A DNA stretch of 64,000 nt from Serratia sp. M24T3 (GTDB lineage Bacteria > Pseudomonadota > Gammaproteobacteria > Enterobacterales > Enterobacteriaceae), in assembly GCF_000257645.1 (NCBI RefSeq), contig NZ_AJHJ01000005.1:62001-126000 (forward strand), given 5' to 3'. The position numbers and the translations under genes were made by a program. The notes beneath the pieces are model-generated. The model saw only the letters and a program-made list of their open reading frames with translations. It did no database searches and was not told the origin of the DNA. Shown piece by piece: positions 35,860 through 47,474 of the stretch. Each line of letters opens with the position of its first letter. Position 1 is the stretch's first letter.

Positions 35860-36053
35860 ATGCGCTTTACGGGTGATACACTCTGCCTCAGTTCTTTGCG
35901 TCACACCCTGTGTTCTGCCGTTTTTAGAATCCAGGCGTGTATATATTTGGCAAGGTAAAGTCGAATAGCGCAATCAACCAAATGAATTCAAATACAAATA
36001 TTTTTCTATATGTGCTCTGTCGTGTGGGGCACCACTGTAGATGAGGAAAGACC
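35860..36053 (+). promoter_or_regulatory. thrS leader with candidate translational operator
   Basis: In E. coli, ThrRS represses its own translation by binding leader structures that mimic tRNA-Thr, including a loop carrying the CGU anticodon-like triplet. Here a hairpin GGGTG (35871-35875)/CACCC (35904-35908) carries CGT at 35899-35901, followed by an AT-rich linker and the AGGAAAG ribosome site. The full fold was not computed, so this is a candidate by position and motif. Confidence 0.4.
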
Positions 36054-37982
36054 ATGCCTGTTATTACTCTCCCTGATGGTAGTCAGCGTCAGTTTGACCA
36101 TCCTGTTTCTCCTTATGATGTTGCACTGGATATCGGCCCAGGTCTGGCGAAAGCCTGTATCGCTGGCCGTGTAAACGGTGAGCTGGTCGATGCCGGCGAT
36201 CTTATCGAGAACGATGCTCAATTAGCCATTATCACCGCAAAAGATGATGCCGGTTTAGAAATTCTCCGTCACTCCTGTGCGCACTTGCTGGGTCACGCTA
36301 TCAAGCAGCTTTGGCCTAACACCAAGATGGCTATCGGTCCTACAATCGACAACGGTTTTTACTACGATGTAGACTTGGACCACACGCTGACTCAGGAAGA
36401 TATCGATCTGCTTGAAAAGCGCATGCACGAACTGGCTGAAAAGAATTACGACGTTATTAAAAAGAAAGTCAGCTGGCAGGAAGCGCGCGATACCTTTGAA
36501 GGTCGCGGCGAGCAGTACAAGATTGCCATTCTTGATGAAAACATCAGCCACGACGATCGTCCAGGCCTGTATCATCATGAAGAATACGTTGATATGTGTC
36601 GTGGTCCACACGTGCCAAACATGCGTTTCTGCCACCATTTCAAGCTGCAGAAAACGTCTGGTGCTTACTGGCGTGGTGACAGCGACAATAAAATGTTGCA
36701 GCGTATTTACGGCACTGCCTGGGCTGATAAAAAGCAGTTGAATTCCTACCTGCAGCGTCTTGAAGAAGCGGGCAAGCGTGACCACCGTAAAATCGGTAAA
36801 GCCCTTGACCTCTATCATATGCAGGAAGAAGCGCCTGGTATGGTGTTCTGGCACAATGACGGCTGGACTATCTTCCGCGAGCTGGAAGCCTTCGTGCGTA
36901 TGAAGCTGAAGTCTTATCAGTATCAGGAAGTCAAAGGCCCGTTCATGATGGACCGTGTGCTGTGGGAAAAAACCGGCCATTGGGACAACTATAAAGATGC
37001 GATGTTCACTACCTCTTCCGAGAACCGTGAATACTGTATCAAGCCAATGAACTGCCCGGGTCACGTACAGATTTTCAACCAAGGGTTGAAGTCTTATCGC
37101 GATCTGCCACTGCGTATGGCCGAATTTGGTAGCTGCCACCGTAACGAGCCGTCAGGTGCCTTGCACGGTCTGATGCGCGTTCGTGGTTTCACTCAGGACG
37201 ATGCCCATATCTTCTGTACTGAAGAACAGGTTCGTGATGAAGTGAATAGCTGCATCAAAATGGTCTACGATGTGTACAGCACTTTCGGTTTTGAAAAGGT
37301 TGTGGTCAAGCTGTCGACCCGTCCTGCCAAGCGTATCGGCACAGACGAAACCTGGGATCGTGCAGAAGCCGACCTCGCCGCTGCATTAGTCGAAAATAAC
37401 ATCGCTTTCGAATATCAGCCGGGTGAAGGGGCGTTCTATGGTCCTAAAATTGAATTTACCTTGCATGATTGTTTGGATCGTGCGTGGCAGTGTGGTACCG
37501 TGCAGCTCGACTTTTCATTACCTGAGCGTTTAGACGCAACTTACATCGGCGAAAGCAACGATCGTAAAACCCCGGTAATGATTCACCGAGCAATTTTGGG
37601 TTCAATGGAACGCTTCATTGGTATTCTGACCGAAGAATACGCGGGCTTTTTCCCAACCTGGATTGCACCGGTACAGGTAGTTGTGATGAATATTACTGAT
37701 TCACAAGCGCCTTACGTCGAAGAATTGACAAAAAAACTGCAAGATGCAGGTATTCGCGTTAAAGCCGACTTGAGAAATGAGAAGATTGGCTTTAAAATCC
37801 GCGAGCACACGCTGCGTCGTGTTCCCTACATGTTAGTTTGTGGCGATAAAGAGGTCGAATCAGGCAAAGTTGCCGTTCGTACTCGCCGTGGCAAAGACTT
37901 GGGAAGCATCGACGTTAGCGAAGTCGTAGACAAACTGTTGGCGGAGATCCGCAGCAGAAGTCTTCATCAACTGGAGGAATAA
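36054..37982 (+). CDS. thrS: threonyl-tRNA synthetase
   Basis: Class II synthetase charging tRNA-Thr. The 642 residues match E. coli ThrRS and its domain order. The N-terminal TGS domain (1-62) is followed by the editing domain with [10 protein letters not shown] and the conserved Cys/His site. The catalytic core has the zinc ligand Cys in [11 protein letters not shown], motif 2 with [16 protein letters not shown] and motif 3 [13 protein letters not shown]. The anticodon-binding domain starts near 535 (PVQVVVMNI). It heads the thrS-infC-rpmI-rplT cluster; infC starts 4 bases after its stop. Confidence 0.97.
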   Translation: MPVITLPDGSQRQFDHPVSPYDVALDIGPGLAKACIAGRVNGELVDAGDLIENDAQLAIITAKDDAGLEILRHSCAHLLGHAIKQLWPNTKMAIGPTIDNGFYYDVDLDHTLTQEDIDLLEKRMHELAEKNYDVIKKKVSWQEARDTFEGRGEQYKIAILDENISHDDRPGLYHHEEYVDMCRGPHVPNMRFCHHFKLQKTSGAYWRGDSDNKMLQRIYGTAWADKKQLNSYLQRLEEAGKRDHRKIGKALDLYHMQEEAPGMVFWHNDGWTIFRELEAFVRMKLKSYQYQEVKGPFMMDRVLWEKTGHWDNYKDAMFTTSSENREYCIKPMNCPGHVQIFNQGLKSYRDLPLRMAEFGSCHRNEPSGALHGLMRVRGFTQDDAHIFCTEEQVRDEVNSCIKMVYDVYSTFGFEKVVVKLSTRPAKRIGTDETWDRAEADLAAALVENNIAFEYQPGEGAFYGPKIEFTLHDCLDRAWQCGTVQLDFSLPERLDATYIGESNDRKTPVMIHRAILGSMERFIGILTEEYAGFFPTWIAPVQVVVMNITDSQAPYVEELTKKLQDAGIRVKADLRNEKIGFKIREHTLRRVPYMLVCGDKEVESGKVAVRTRRGKDLGSIDVSEVVDKLLAEIRSRSLHQLEE

Positions 37983-38537
<555 letters not shown>

Positions 38538-38554
38538 GGCTCTACAAGTAGCCT

Positions 38555-38584
38555 GACCCACAGTGTGCTTGCACGCTGTGGGTC
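38555..38584 (+). promoter_or_regulatory. hairpin between infC and rpmI
   Basis: GACCCACAG and CTGTGGGTC, with GTGC/GCAC continuing the stem around one mismatch, form a strong hairpin with no T-run. In E. coli L20 represses rpmI-rplT through RNA structure in this interval, so this stem may be part of that operator. Confidence 0.4.
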
Positions 38585-38637
38585 ATGTTCGCCTTACTGA
38601 TTCATGTTATTAACAATGCGAAGTGGAATTATTAATA

Positions 38638-38835
38638 ATGCCAAAGATCAAAACAGTACGCGGCGCCGCTAAACGCTTCAAAAAGACTGCCAATGGCGGT
38701 TTTAAGCGTAAGCACGCTAACCTGCGTCACATTCTGACCAAAAAATCGACTAAGCGTAAACGTCACCTGCGTCCAAAAGGCATGGTATCCAACAACGATT
38801 TGGGTCTCGTTGCTGCATGTTTGCCGTACGCTTAA
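38638..38835 (+). CDS. rpmI: 50S ribosomal protein L35
   Basis: A 65-residue basic protein: [36 protein letters not shown] and a typical C-terminus ending LVAACLPYA. It binds 23S rRNA in the large subunit. The start at 38638 gives the conserved MPKIKT N-terminus; an in-frame ATG 15 bases upstream is rejected. Co-transcribed with infC and rplT and expected to be repressed by L20. Confidence 0.97.
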   Translation: MPKIKTVRGAAKRFKKTANGGFKRKHANLRHILTKKSTKRKRHLRPKGMVSNNDLGLVAACLPYA

Positions 38836-38837
38836 AA

Positions 38838-38857
38838 ATATATCTTTAAAGATATAT
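38838..38857 (+). promoter_or_regulatory. perfect 20-bp palindrome between rpmI and rplT
   Basis: ATATATCTTTAAAGATATAT is self-complementary over its whole length and starts just after the rpmI stop. It is followed by CACTTTTTTT. It could form a weak AT-rich hairpin that terminates, pauses or is cleaved between L35 and L20 coding regions. Confidence 0.4.
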
Positions 38858-38879
38858 CACTTTTTTTAATCAAGAATAA

Positions 38880-39251
<372 letters not shown>

Positions 39252-39259
39252 GTCAGGTG

Positions 39260-39284
39260 AAAGAGGGAGCTTGCTCCCTCTTTT
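39260..39284 (+). terminator. intrinsic terminator after rplT
   Basis: AAGAGGGAGC and GCTCCCTCTT pair over a two- to four-base loop, then TTTTAT. Confidence 0.85.
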
Positions 39285-39344
39285 ATATTGCGTTGATAAC
39301 ATTATTACGTCGATAACACCGTAAATATTTAAGGTAATGCAAGC

Positions 39345-39389
39345 ATGAATGCTGCTATTTTCCGCTTCTTTTTTTACTTTAGCGCCTGA
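39345..39389 (+). CDS. pheM: pheST leader peptide PheM
   Basis: Fourteen-residue leader peptide MNAAIFRFFFYFSA with five Phe codons, nearly identical to E. coli PheM (which ends FST). When charged tRNA-Phe is scarce the ribosome stalls here and the attenuator at 39436-39464 does not form, so pheS-pheT are transcribed. Confidence 0.93.
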   Translation: MNAAIFRFFFYFSA

Positions 39390-39412
39390 CTCAGGAAGGC
39401 TTTCGCGCGTAA

Positions 39413-40525
<1,113 letters not shown>

Positions 40526-40539
40526 GGCGGGAATATCAC

Positions 40540-42927
40540 ATGAAATTCAGTGAACTCTGGTTGCGTGAGTGGGTAAACCCAGCCATCAGCAGCGAAGCAT
40601 TATCCGAACAAATTACTATGGCCGGTCTGGAAGTTGACGGCGTTGAAGCAGTGGCCGGTGCCTTCCACGGCGTGGTGGTGGGTGAAGTGGTCGAATGCGG
40701 CCAGCACCCAAATGCCGATAAGCTGCGCGTAACTAAAATCAACGTGGGTGGCGATCGCCTGCTAGACATCGTTTGCGGCGCACCAAACTGCCGTCAAGGC
40801 TTGAAAGTGGCCGTGGCGACCGTGGGTGCTGTTCTGCCGGGCGATTTCAAAATCAAGGCAGCCAAACTTCGCGGCGAACCTTCAGAAGGCATGCTGTGCT
40901 CGTTCTCAGAATTGGGTATCGATGTCGAAAGCGAAGGCATTATCGAACTGCCGCTGGATGCGCCAATTGGCACTGATATCCGCGAATTCTTGCAGCTTGA
41001 TGACAACACTATTGAAATCAGCGTCACTCCTAACCGCGCTGATTGTCTTGGTATCATCGGTATTGCCCGTGATGTTGCTGTTGTAAGCCAGCTGCCACTG
41101 ATCGAGCCAGACATGTCACCGGTTGCTGCGACCATTACCGATACGCTGCCAATCGATGTTCAGGCGAGTGACGCCTGTCCGCGCTATTTGGGCCGTGTGG
41201 TTAAAGGCATTAACGTTGCTGCCGCGACTCCGCTGTGGATGACTGAAAAACTGCGCCGCTGCGGGATTCGTTCTATCGATCCGGTTGTCGATGTCACCAA
41301 CTATGTACTGCTCGAACTGGGCCAACCCATGCACGCTTTCGATCTGAATCGCATTGAAGGCGGCATCGTAGTGCGTCTGGCGCAGAAAGACGAAACTCTG
41401 ACTCTGCTCGATGGTACCACTGCCAAGCTGAACGACGACGTGCTGGTCATTGCCGACCATAAGAAAGCGCTGGCAATGGGCGGTATTTTCGGCGGCGAAC
41501 ATTCCGGCGTCAATGAACAGACTCAAGACGTGTTGCTGGAGTGTGCTTTCTTCAATCCGCTGTCTATCACCGGTCGCGCTCGCCGTCAGGGCCTGCACAC
41601 TGATGCTTCACATCGCTACGAACGCGGTGTTGACTCACAGCTGCAATATAAAGCCATGGAACGTGCTACCGCGTTGTTACTGGAAATTTGCGGCGGCCAG
41701 GCTGGTCCGGTAATTGATGCAAGCAATGAAGCAACACTGCCGAAAGCGGCCAAAATCACTCTGCGCCGTGAAAAGCTGGATCGTGTGATTGGTCACCACG
41801 TTGAAGATGCTCAGGTCACTGATATCCTGCAACGTCTGGGCTGTGAAGTCGACGTTAAGGCTGATACCTGGATAGCTGTTGCGCCAAGCTGGCGTTTCGA
41901 TATGCAAATCGAAGAAGATTTGATTGAAGAAGTCGCACGCGTATACGGCTACAACAATATTCCAGATGTGCCTGTCAAAGCGAATCTGGAAATGACTCAG
42001 CATCGTGAGGCCGATCTTTCGCTGAAACGTGTGAAAAATCTTTTAGTTGATCGCGGTTTCCAGGAAGCGATCACCTACAGCTTTGTCGATCCTAAGGTTC
42101 AGCAATTGCTGCATCCGGGTGAAGACGTGCTAATGCTGCCAAGTCCAATCTCGGTAGAAATGTCAGCGATGCGCCTATCACTGTGGACTGGCTTGCTCTC
42201 ATCAGTGGTTTACAACCAGAATCGCCAGCAAAGTCGCGTGCGCCTGTTCGAAAGCGGCCTGCGTTTTGTACCTGATTCCGCAGCATATTTGGGTATCCGT
42301 CAGGATGTCATGCTGTCTGGTGTGATCTCGGGTCATCGCAACGAGGAACACTGGGATCTGGCGCGCAATGCGGTTGACTACTACGATTTGAAGGGTGATC
42401 TTGAAGCGATTCTAGAACTTACCGGCAAATTGGATCATATCCAATTCAAGGCCGAAGCTAACCCGGCGTTGCATCCAGGACAAAGTGCTGCAATTTATTT
42501 ACACGGCGAACGCATTGGTTTCATTGGGGTAGTGCATCCGGAACTCGAACGTAAGCTTGACCTCAATGGCCGAACTGTAGTGTTCGAAATGTTGTGGAAC
42601 AAGCTCGCAGACCGCGTCCTGCCTGACGCGCGCGAGATTTCACGCTTCCCGGCGAACCGTCGCGACATCGCTGTTGTGGTCCCTGAAAACGTCGCTGCAG
42701 AAGATATTTTGGTAGAGTGTAAGAAAGTTGGCGCAAATCAGGTAGTTGGCGTAAACTTATTTGACGTGTACCGTGGCAGGGGCGTAGCGGAAGGTTTTAA
42801 AAGCCTGGCTATTAGTCTGGTATTGCAGGATACCGCTCGTACACTGGAAGAAGAGGAGATCGCCGCTACTGTTGCAAGATGTGTAGAGGCTCTAAAACAG
42901 CGATTCCAAGCATCCTTGAGGGATTGA
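40540..42927 (+). CDS. pheT: phenylalanyl-tRNA synthetase beta subunit
   Basis: A 795-residue non-catalytic subunit, the same length as E. coli PheT. It contains an N-terminal tRNA-binding EMAP-like domain ([20 protein letters not shown]), the B3/B4 editing region that hydrolyses Tyr-tRNA-Phe (about 210-400), the B5 domain, a catalytic-like core, and a C-terminal FDX-ACB anticodon domain ([16 protein letters not shown]). It ends 4 bases before ihfA, forming pheST-ihfA. Confidence 0.97.
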   Translation: MKFSELWLREWVNPAISSEALSEQITMAGLEVDGVEAVAGAFHGVVVGEVVECGQHPNADKLRVTKINVGGDRLLDIVCGAPNCRQGLKVAVATVGAVLPGDFKIKAAKLRGEPSEGMLCSFSELGIDVESEGIIELPLDAPIGTDIREFLQLDDNTIEISVTPNRADCLGIIGIARDVAVVSQLPLIEPDMSPVAATITDTLPIDVQASDACPRYLGRVVKGINVAAATPLWMTEKLRRCGIRSIDPVVDVTNYVLLELGQPMHAFDLNRIEGGIVVRLAQKDETLTLLDGTTAKLNDDVLVIADHKKALAMGGIFGGEHSGVNEQTQDVLLECAFFNPLSITGRARRQGLHTDASHRYERGVDSQLQYKAMERATALLLEICGGQAGPVIDASNEATLPKAAKITLRREKLDRVIGHHVEDAQVTDILQRLGCEVDVKADTWIAVAPSWRFDMQIEEDLIEEVARVYGYNNIPDVPVKANLEMTQHREADLSLKRVKNLLVDRGFQEAITYSFVDPKVQQLLHPGEDVLMLPSPISVEMSAMRLSLWTGLLSSVVYNQNRQQSRVRLFESGLRFVPDSAAYLGIRQDVMLSGVISGHRNEEHWDLARNAVDYYDLKGDLEAILELTGKLDHIQFKAEANPALHPGQSAAIYLHGERIGFIGVVHPELERKLDLNGRTVVFEMLWNKLADRVLPDAREISRFPANRRDIAVVVPENVAAEDILVECKKVGANQVVGVNLFDVYRGRGVAEGFKSLAISLVLQDTARTLEEEEIAATVARCVEALKQRFQASLRD

Positions 42928-42931
42928 ACCT

Positions 42932-43228
42932 ATGGCGCTTACTAAAGCTGAAATGTCAGAACACCTGTTTGAAAAGCTCGGGCTGAGCAAACGGGATGCC
43001 AAAGACCTGGTTGAGCTATTTTTTGAAGAGGTACGTCGTGCTTTGGAAAATGGTGAACAAGTTAAATTGTCTGGCTTTGGCAATTTTGATCTGCGTGACA
43101 AAAACCAACGTCCGGGGCGTAACCCGAAAACTGGCGAGGACATTCCTATTACGGCGCGCCGTGTGGTGACCTTCCGTCCAGGACAGAAGTTGAAAAGCAG
43201 AGTGGAAAATGCCACTCCGAAAGAGTAA
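42932..43228 (+). CDS. ihfA: integration host factor alpha subunit
   Basis: A 98-residue nucleoid protein that, with IhfB, bends DNA by about 160 degrees at specific sites. Conserved: [40 protein letters not shown] with the intercalating Pro, and [19 protein letters not shown]. It is the last gene of the pheM-pheS-pheT-ihfA operon and is followed by a strong terminator. In E. coli it also has its own SOS-affected promoter within pheT. Confidence 0.98.
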   Translation: MALTKAEMSEHLFEKLGLSKRDAKDLVELFFEEVRRALENGEQVKLSGFGNFDLRDKNQRPGRNPKTGEDIPITARRVVTFRPGQKLKSRVENATPKE

Positions 43229-43241
43229 ATCAGTGTGATAA

Positions 43242-43270
43242 AAAGGCCGCGAATGCGGCCTTTTTTTTTG
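43242..43270 (+). terminator. intrinsic terminator after ihfA
   Basis: AAAGGCCGC, GAAT loop, GCGGCCTTT and nine or more T form a textbook terminator. Confidence 0.9.
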
Positions 43271-43534
43271 CTTTAAATTTGGCCGGTAACCTGGGATAAA
43301 AACGAGGTGAAATATGACAGAAATATGTCTAATGAAAAGGATTTACTAGAAGTGAAAAGATAACGTTAAAGCAGTGGGATCTTCAAGATTAGTCTGATAG
43401 ATTAAATTTCTCAGCGAAAGGAAGCGTTTTATTATTTGGGTGGTAATTTCAGATTTAATATTTACTCTTTATAATTCGCTAGCATTATTAATAACTACAG
43501 GTGACAGTTTCTGTCTGTAAGAAGTTTTTAGTGG
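43271..43534. other. noncoding interval after ihfA
   Basis: AT-rich sequence between the ihfA terminator and the terminator of the leftward glycine-rich lipoprotein gene. I see no coding frame with a ribosome site and no repeat worth naming. Confidence 0.5.
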
Positions 43535-43560
43535 TAATAAAAAAGGGACCGAAGTCCCTT
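43535..43560 (-). terminator. terminator of the glycine-rich lipoprotein gene
   Basis: Read leftward: AAGGGAC, TTCG tetraloop, GTCCCTT, then TTTTTATT. The UUCG loop is especially stable. It lies about 85 bases after the stop of the small gene at 43646-43798. Confidence 0.8.
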
Positions 43561-43645
43561 AGTATAAAGTTAGATAGCATTTTAACTTAAGCCAAATAAT
43601 ATCTTGTCGAATAAGTAATATTTGAAAAGTTAAATCAGATCGCTA

Positions 43646-43798
43646 TTAACGAGGGCCACCACCGTGCCAGCCACCGCCGCCACCGCCATGATAACCACCA
43701 CCGCCGCCGCCACCTGGGCCCCAGAACGGCGGGAATAAGCAGCCGCTTAGGCTACAGGCGACCAGAGCTACGGTAACAAATGCCAATATACGACGCAT
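43646..43798 (-). CDS. 50-residue glycine-rich lipoprotein
   Basis: A short gene read leftward from ATG 43798. The signal is MRRILAFVTVALVACSLSGC with lipobox LSGC (Cys about residue 20). The mature peptide is LFPPFWGPGGGGGGGYHG followed by a second Gly run with Trp and His (GWHGGGPR). AAGGA lies 6 bases upstream and a UUCG terminator downstream, so the gene is complete and independently transcribed. The Gly/His/Trp tail recalls the low-complexity tails of small envelope proteins; function unknown. The residue after the Cys is Leu, compatible with outer-membrane sorting. Confidence 0.75.
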   Translation of the reverse strand: MRRILAFVTVALVACSLSGCLFPPFWGPGGGGGGGYHGGGGGGWHGGGPR

Positions 43799-44082
43799 AA
43801 TTATTCCTTGGTTTGATTAAACGTTCCAATTATAAATAAAACAAAAATTAACTGTTGTCAGACTAACGTTAAGAGTTGTTAGCGTAGTTATGAAAACTGA
43901 ATGTTATTTACGCACAATTCTGCTGAGTTATTTCAGGTGGGATACATTTGTATGTTTATTGTAATCATGCTGCAATTTCAGCGAAAGCCAGCATTATTCT
44001 TATAGTCTGCTATCATTTTATTGAGGTCATATATTATTTATCGGATAGTAAACTTTTAGAAATTAATACTAAGGTGGACGTT

Positions 44083-44472
44083 GTGAAGAAAACTCATTTA
44101 ATGCTGTGCGTTGCACTGGCTCTGCCTGCTATCGCACAAGTAAACTTTGTGCAGGCTGCTTCTATAAATGTGAATGCTCCAGGTGTCTCTGTGCACATTG
44201 GTGACAAGGACCGTCATGGTAACTACTGGGATGGTTATGACTGGCGTTCACCGCAGTGGTGGCGTGAACATCACAATCAACGTATTGGCGAGCGAAACAA
44301 TCGCGGGCAATACTGGCACGGCGATCGCTGGGATGCAGCACCACCGCCCAAGCACAATAATGGTGGCCGTCCACAGCCGCACGGTCAGGGCGACCGTCCC
44401 GACCAGGGGAATGGCACCCACGGTATCAATGGTAGTGCGCCGATCCCACCAACCAGCGGTCCACACAGCTAA
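44083..44472 (+). CDS. DUF2502 periplasmic protein (YpeC-like)
   Basis: A 129-residue exported protein. The GTG at 44083 follows AAGGTGG and begins a signal peptide (VKKTHLMLCVALALPAIAQV, cleavage near VQAA). The mature core VSVHIGDKDRHGNYWDGYDW, then RSPQWWREH and YWHGDRWD, matches DUF2502 proteins such as E. coli YpeC. The tail is rich in Pro, Gly, His and Asn. Function unknown. ATG-started longer frames begin in noncoding upstream sequence. A terminator follows. Confidence 0.75.
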   Translation: MKKTHLMLCVALALPAIAQVNFVQAASINVNAPGVSVHIGDKDRHGNYWDGYDWRSPQWWREHHNQRIGERNNRGQYWHGDRWDAAPPPKHNNGGRPQPHGQGDRPDQGNGTHGINGSAPIPPTSGPHS

Positions 44473-44498
44473 CATTGCCGTTTTAAATTCAGTTTTCA

Positions 44499-44533
44499 AA
44501 AAACCGTCGCACTCAACTGTGGCGGTTTTTTTT
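44499..44533 (+). terminator. terminator after the DUF2502 gene
   Basis: AAAACCGTCGC and GGCGGTTTTTTTT form a modest stem with a two-base bulge, followed by a long T-run. Confidence 0.6.
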
Positions 44534-44637
44534 ATCTCTTTTTATCATCGTACGGCATTAAACATTCAAATGTGGCGTTAACTGTTTAATATAGGGAACA
44601 TAATCACCGAGAAGTCTCAGGAGCCTGTCCCCAAAAC

Positions 44638-45645
44638 ATGTCATCTTCTCCTAACTTGACCGAGCTTGTGCGCCAGCAAAAGCGCCGTGACTGGCAGCGG
44701 CTTTGGCTATTGGCACTGCTACTGGCTGTGGTGCTGGTTCTCAGCCTGTGCGCTGGCGATCGCTGGTTTTGGCCAGATCAATGGTTAACTTCTTCCGCTA
44801 AACTCTTTGTCTGGCAAATTCGATTGCCTCGAGCGCTAGCCGTGATTTTGGTTGGGGCAGGGCTGGCCGTTTCCGGCGCAGTAATGCAATCGCTGTTCGA
44901 GAATTCATTGGCTGAGCCAGGTTTGCTTGGCGTCGCAAGTGGCGCAGGCGTGGCTTTGGTCATTTCTGTGATGCTGGGGCACGGTCTGTTACCGTCATGG
45001 GCTATAAGCTTAAGCGCTATTTCAGGCGCGCTGGCGGTGACCTTTCTCCTGATGCATTTCGCCCGCCGCCGACTTTTTGCGCATTCCCGCCTGCTGCTGG
45101 TTGGCGTGGCCATCGGCATTATCTGTAGCGCAGCCATGACCTGGGCCGTGTATTTTAGTTCGAGCCTGGATGTGCGCCAGCTAATGTACTGGATGATGGG
45201 CGGTTTTGGCGGTATCGACTGGCGTCAGTCCTGGCTGGGCCTGCTGCTTTTGCCGGTAGTGTTGTGGCTTTGTTTTCAGGGCCGCCCCCTTAATTTGTTG
45301 GCGCTGGGCATTAGTCAGGCGCAACAGCTCGGTTTACCCGTGGTGGTCTGGCGCAATGTGCTGGTTCTGGCGATAGGCTGGACAGTGGGTATCAGCGTCG
45401 CGCTTGCCGGGGTGATTGGCTTTGTTGGCTTGATAATCCCACACTTACTGCGGCTGATAGGGATAACCGACCAGCGCCGTTTGCTCCCGGCCTGCGCACT
45501 GGCGGGCGGAGGTATATTGCTGCTGGCTGATGTCACCGCACGTGTTGCCCTTTATTCGGCTGAGCTGCCGGTTGGCGTCGTCACTGCCGTACTAGGTGCG
45601 CCGCTGTTTATCTGGCTTTTATCCCGGGCAGAAAAGCATGATTAA
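44638..45645 (+). CDS. btuC: vitamin B12 ABC transporter permease BtuC
   Basis: Inner-membrane permease of the cobalamin importer BtuCD-F. The 335 residues (E. coli 326) form about ten helices: [62 protein letters not shown] and [15 protein letters not shown] are family signatures, the last being the coupling helix that contacts BtuD. The first ten residues are longer than in E. coli and the ribosome site is distant, so the start is somewhat uncertain. btuE and btuD follow, as in E. coli. Confidence 0.93.
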   Translation: MSSSPNLTELVRQQKRRDWQRLWLLALLLAVVLVLSLCAGDRWFWPDQWLTSSAKLFVWQIRLPRALAVILVGAGLAVSGAVMQSLFENSLAEPGLLGVASGAGVALVISVMLGHGLLPSWAISLSAISGALAVTFLLMHFARRRLFAHSRLLLVGVAIGIICSAAMTWAVYFSSSLDVRQLMYWMMGGFGGIDWRQSWLGLLLLPVVLWLCFQGRPLNLLALGISQAQQLGLPVVVWRNVLVLAIGWTVGISVALAGVIGFVGLIIPHLLRLIGITDQRRLLPACALAGGGILLLADVTARVALYSAELPVGVVTAVLGAPLFIWLLSRAEKHD

Positions 45646-45719
45646 CTGAGGCAGCAGCTGTTTCGGCTTTAATAAACATCCCTCACAGTTATTACATTCC
45701 ACAAAAAAGGAAATGACTT

Positions 45720-46271
45720 ATGAGTAACGCAATTTATGATACCTCGCTTACCACTATTGATGGCAAAGCGACAAAGCTGGGTGCTTTTGAAGGCGAAGTT
45801 TTGCTAATAGTAAATGTTGCCTCGCAGTGCGGTCTGACAAAGCAGTATGAGGGGCTTGAAAGCCTTTATCAGACCTGGCATGACAAGGGTTTTGAAGTGC
45901 TGGGATTCCCTTGCAATGAGTTTGGTGCTCAGGAGCCTGGCACTGAAGAAGAGATTCAGACCTTTTGCAGCACGCAGTTTGGCGTCAAGTTTCCGATGTT
46001 CAGTAAAATTGAAGTCAACGGCGAGGGGCGTCATCCCTTATATAAGTCACTGATTGCGGCCCAGCCAAAGGCTATATTGCCAGAAGGGAGCGAATTTTAT
46101 CAGCTTCTGGCGAGCAAAGGGCGCGAACCTGTGAAACCAGAAAATATTCTGTGGAACTTCGAGAAGTTTTTGGTAGGTCGTGATGGTAAGGTTATCCAAC
46201 GCTTTGCACCTGATTTGACGCCGGAAGACCCGCTGTTGGTCGATGCTGTCAAAAAAGCTCTGGATAAATAA
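45720..46271 (+). CDS. btuE: thiol peroxidase/glutathione peroxidase BtuE
   Basis: A 183-residue glutathione-peroxidase-fold enzyme that reduces peroxides, using thioredoxin more than glutathione in E. coli. The peroxidatic Cys is in NVASQCGLTKQYEGL (about residue 37), with FPCNEFGAQEPGT and the catalytic Trp/Asn in ENILWNFEKFLVG. Although inside btuCED it is not needed for B12 uptake. AAGGA lies upstream of the ATG. Confidence 0.93.
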   Translation: MSNAIYDTSLTTIDGKATKLGAFEGEVLLIVNVASQCGLTKQYEGLESLYQTWHDKGFEVLGFPCNEFGAQEPGTEEEIQTFCSTQFGVKFPMFSKIEVNGEGRHPLYKSLIAAQPKAILPEGSEFYQLLASKGREPVKPENILWNFEKFLVGRDGKVIQRFAPDLTPEDPLLVDAVKKALDK

Positions 46272-46359
46272 TTCTGAGTAATGAAATGGGCGGGTTCCTG
46301 CCGCCCGGTAATTCCGAGACTGCTCAATTTCTGTCAGATCTGATTATGATGGTTAAAAC

Positions 46360-47109
46360 ATGCTGGAAATAAATCATCTTGCTGTGATTTCACGCTTATT
46401 ACCCTTTAGCGCAAAGGTCAAACGTGGAGACCGAGTACATATTATTGGCCCAAATGGCGCAGGAAAGAGCAGCCTGTTAGCCGCGATTGCCGGAATGCTA
46501 AAAGCGGAAGGTGAGGTTGTTATTGCCGGAAACAGGATTACTGAATTATCAGGCAGGGAGCTTTCTCGTTACCGTAGTTATTTATGCCAGCAATATTTAC
46601 CGCTGTCGGCCATGCCAGTATATCAATATTTATCTTTGCACCAAATAGCAGGCAGCAGCGCGGAAGCAGTGGATAAAACATTAACCCAACTCTGTAATCT
46701 GCTGCATCTCAATGACAAACTCGCACACAAAATAACTCAGCTTTCCGGTGGTGAATGGCAGCGAGTGAGGCTTGTTGCAACACTGTTACAGGTCTGGCCA
46801 TCGGTGAATCCTCAGGGCTGCCTGCTACTGCTGGATGAGCCTGCCAACAGTCTGGATATTGCACATCAGCAGGCATTGGATTTGATTATTAACGAGTTTT
46901 GTAGTGAAGGGGGGATAGCTATTATTAGCGATCATGATCTTAATCACACCCTGCAGCATGCCTGTCGAGTGTGGATGCTTTCACAGGGAGAAGTGATAGC
47001 CAATGGCCTGACAGCCGAGGTTATGCAGCCTGAACCGTTATCTCTTAATTATGGCGTTTTTTTTAAATTGCATCATTTTGAAGGCAGGTCGTGGATTATG
47101 ACCGTTTAA
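46360..47109 (+). CDS. btuD: vitamin B12 ABC transporter ATPase BtuD
   Basis: ATP-binding subunit of the cobalamin importer, 249 residues. Walker A is GPNGAGKSSLL, the Q-loop lies in YLCQQYLP, the signature is LSGGEWQRVRL, Walker B is LLLLDEPANSLD and the switch His is in ISDHDLNH. It pairs with BtuC; the binding protein BtuF is not in this window. An 89-base gap separates it from btuE. Confidence 0.95.
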   Translation: MLEINHLAVISRLLPFSAKVKRGDRVHIIGPNGAGKSSLLAAIAGMLKAEGEVVIAGNRITELSGRELSRYRSYLCQQYLPLSAMPVYQYLSLHQIAGSSAEAVDKTLTQLCNLLHLNDKLAHKITQLSGGEWQRVRLVATLLQVWPSVNPQGCLLLLDEPANSLDIAHQQALDLIINEFCSEGGIAIISDHDLNHTLQHACRVWMLSQGEVIANGLTAEVMQPEPLSLNYGVFFKLHHFEGRSWIMTV

Positions 47110-47247
47110 TTTAAGCCTTATTAAGAACAAATAAATTTTTACTTTGTGAGCAAATCATTGCTCATTGATATTAATACAAGATTTATATTCCTTTATGAAT
47201 TTTTTTTAGATACTGTTCTAGATTCTCCAAAAGGAAGGGAGTCAGAG

Positions 47248-47340
47248 ATGTTTTTCACCTCATTTTTCGATGTAAAATCGCAATCTTTTAATTGCCAACA
47301 AACACTTGTTTTTACTTGTCAAATACTTGAATTTCCTTAA
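47248..47340 (+). CDS. possible 30-residue small protein upstream of arnB
   Basis: ATG 47248 is preceded by a strong AAGGAAGGGAG site 7-8 bases upstream and opens 30 codons (MFFTSFFDVKSQSF, then NCQQTLVFTCQILEFP). It lies in the 365-base gap between btuD and arnB and ends at the PmrA-like box. It contains two Cys and many Phe. A small protein is possible, but without conservation data this remains a candidate. A GTG-started extension to 47146 is in frame but less supported. Confidence 0.3.
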   Translation: MFFTSFFDVKSQSFNCQQTLVFTCQILEFP

Positions 47341-47352
47341 TGTTAAATTAAG
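47336..47352 (+). promoter_or_regulatory. PmrA-like box upstream of arnB
   Basis: CTTAAT (47336-47341), five bases, ATTAAG (47347-47352). The PmrA (BasR) box is YTTAAK-N5-YTTAAK; the first half matches fully and the second has one mismatch. arn operons are classic PmrA targets. Confidence 0.45.
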
Positions 47353-47389
47353 ATTAAACAAGGATAATTGAGACAACTTTTCTTCTATA

Positions 47390-47406
47390 CGTTTACTCGT
47401 TGTTAA
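47390..47406 (+). promoter_or_regulatory. PhoP-like box and -10 of the arn promoter
   Basis: CGTTTA (47390-47395), five bases, TGTTAA (47401-47406): each half differs by one base from the PhoP repeat TGTTTA-N5-TGTTTA. A -10-like TATACA lies 10 bases downstream at 47417-47422, the usual arrangement where PhoP replaces the -35. In Yersinia both PhoP and PmrA act directly on arn. Confidence 0.5.
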
Positions 47407-47474
47407 ATAACTAACATATACAGTTTGGCTCAACTAATGCCCTTTTGCGGTCCTTAAATTACAGGATATGCTCC

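Noticed and set aside
36255-37139. Long antisense open frame (294 codons) within thrS
   Set aside because: It is a shadow of the highly biased thrS coding sequence, with no ribosome site and no recognisable protein.
44473-44637. Possible cobalamin riboswitch before btuC
   Set aside because: No B12-box or extended conserved fold is visible; E. coli btuCED also lacks one.
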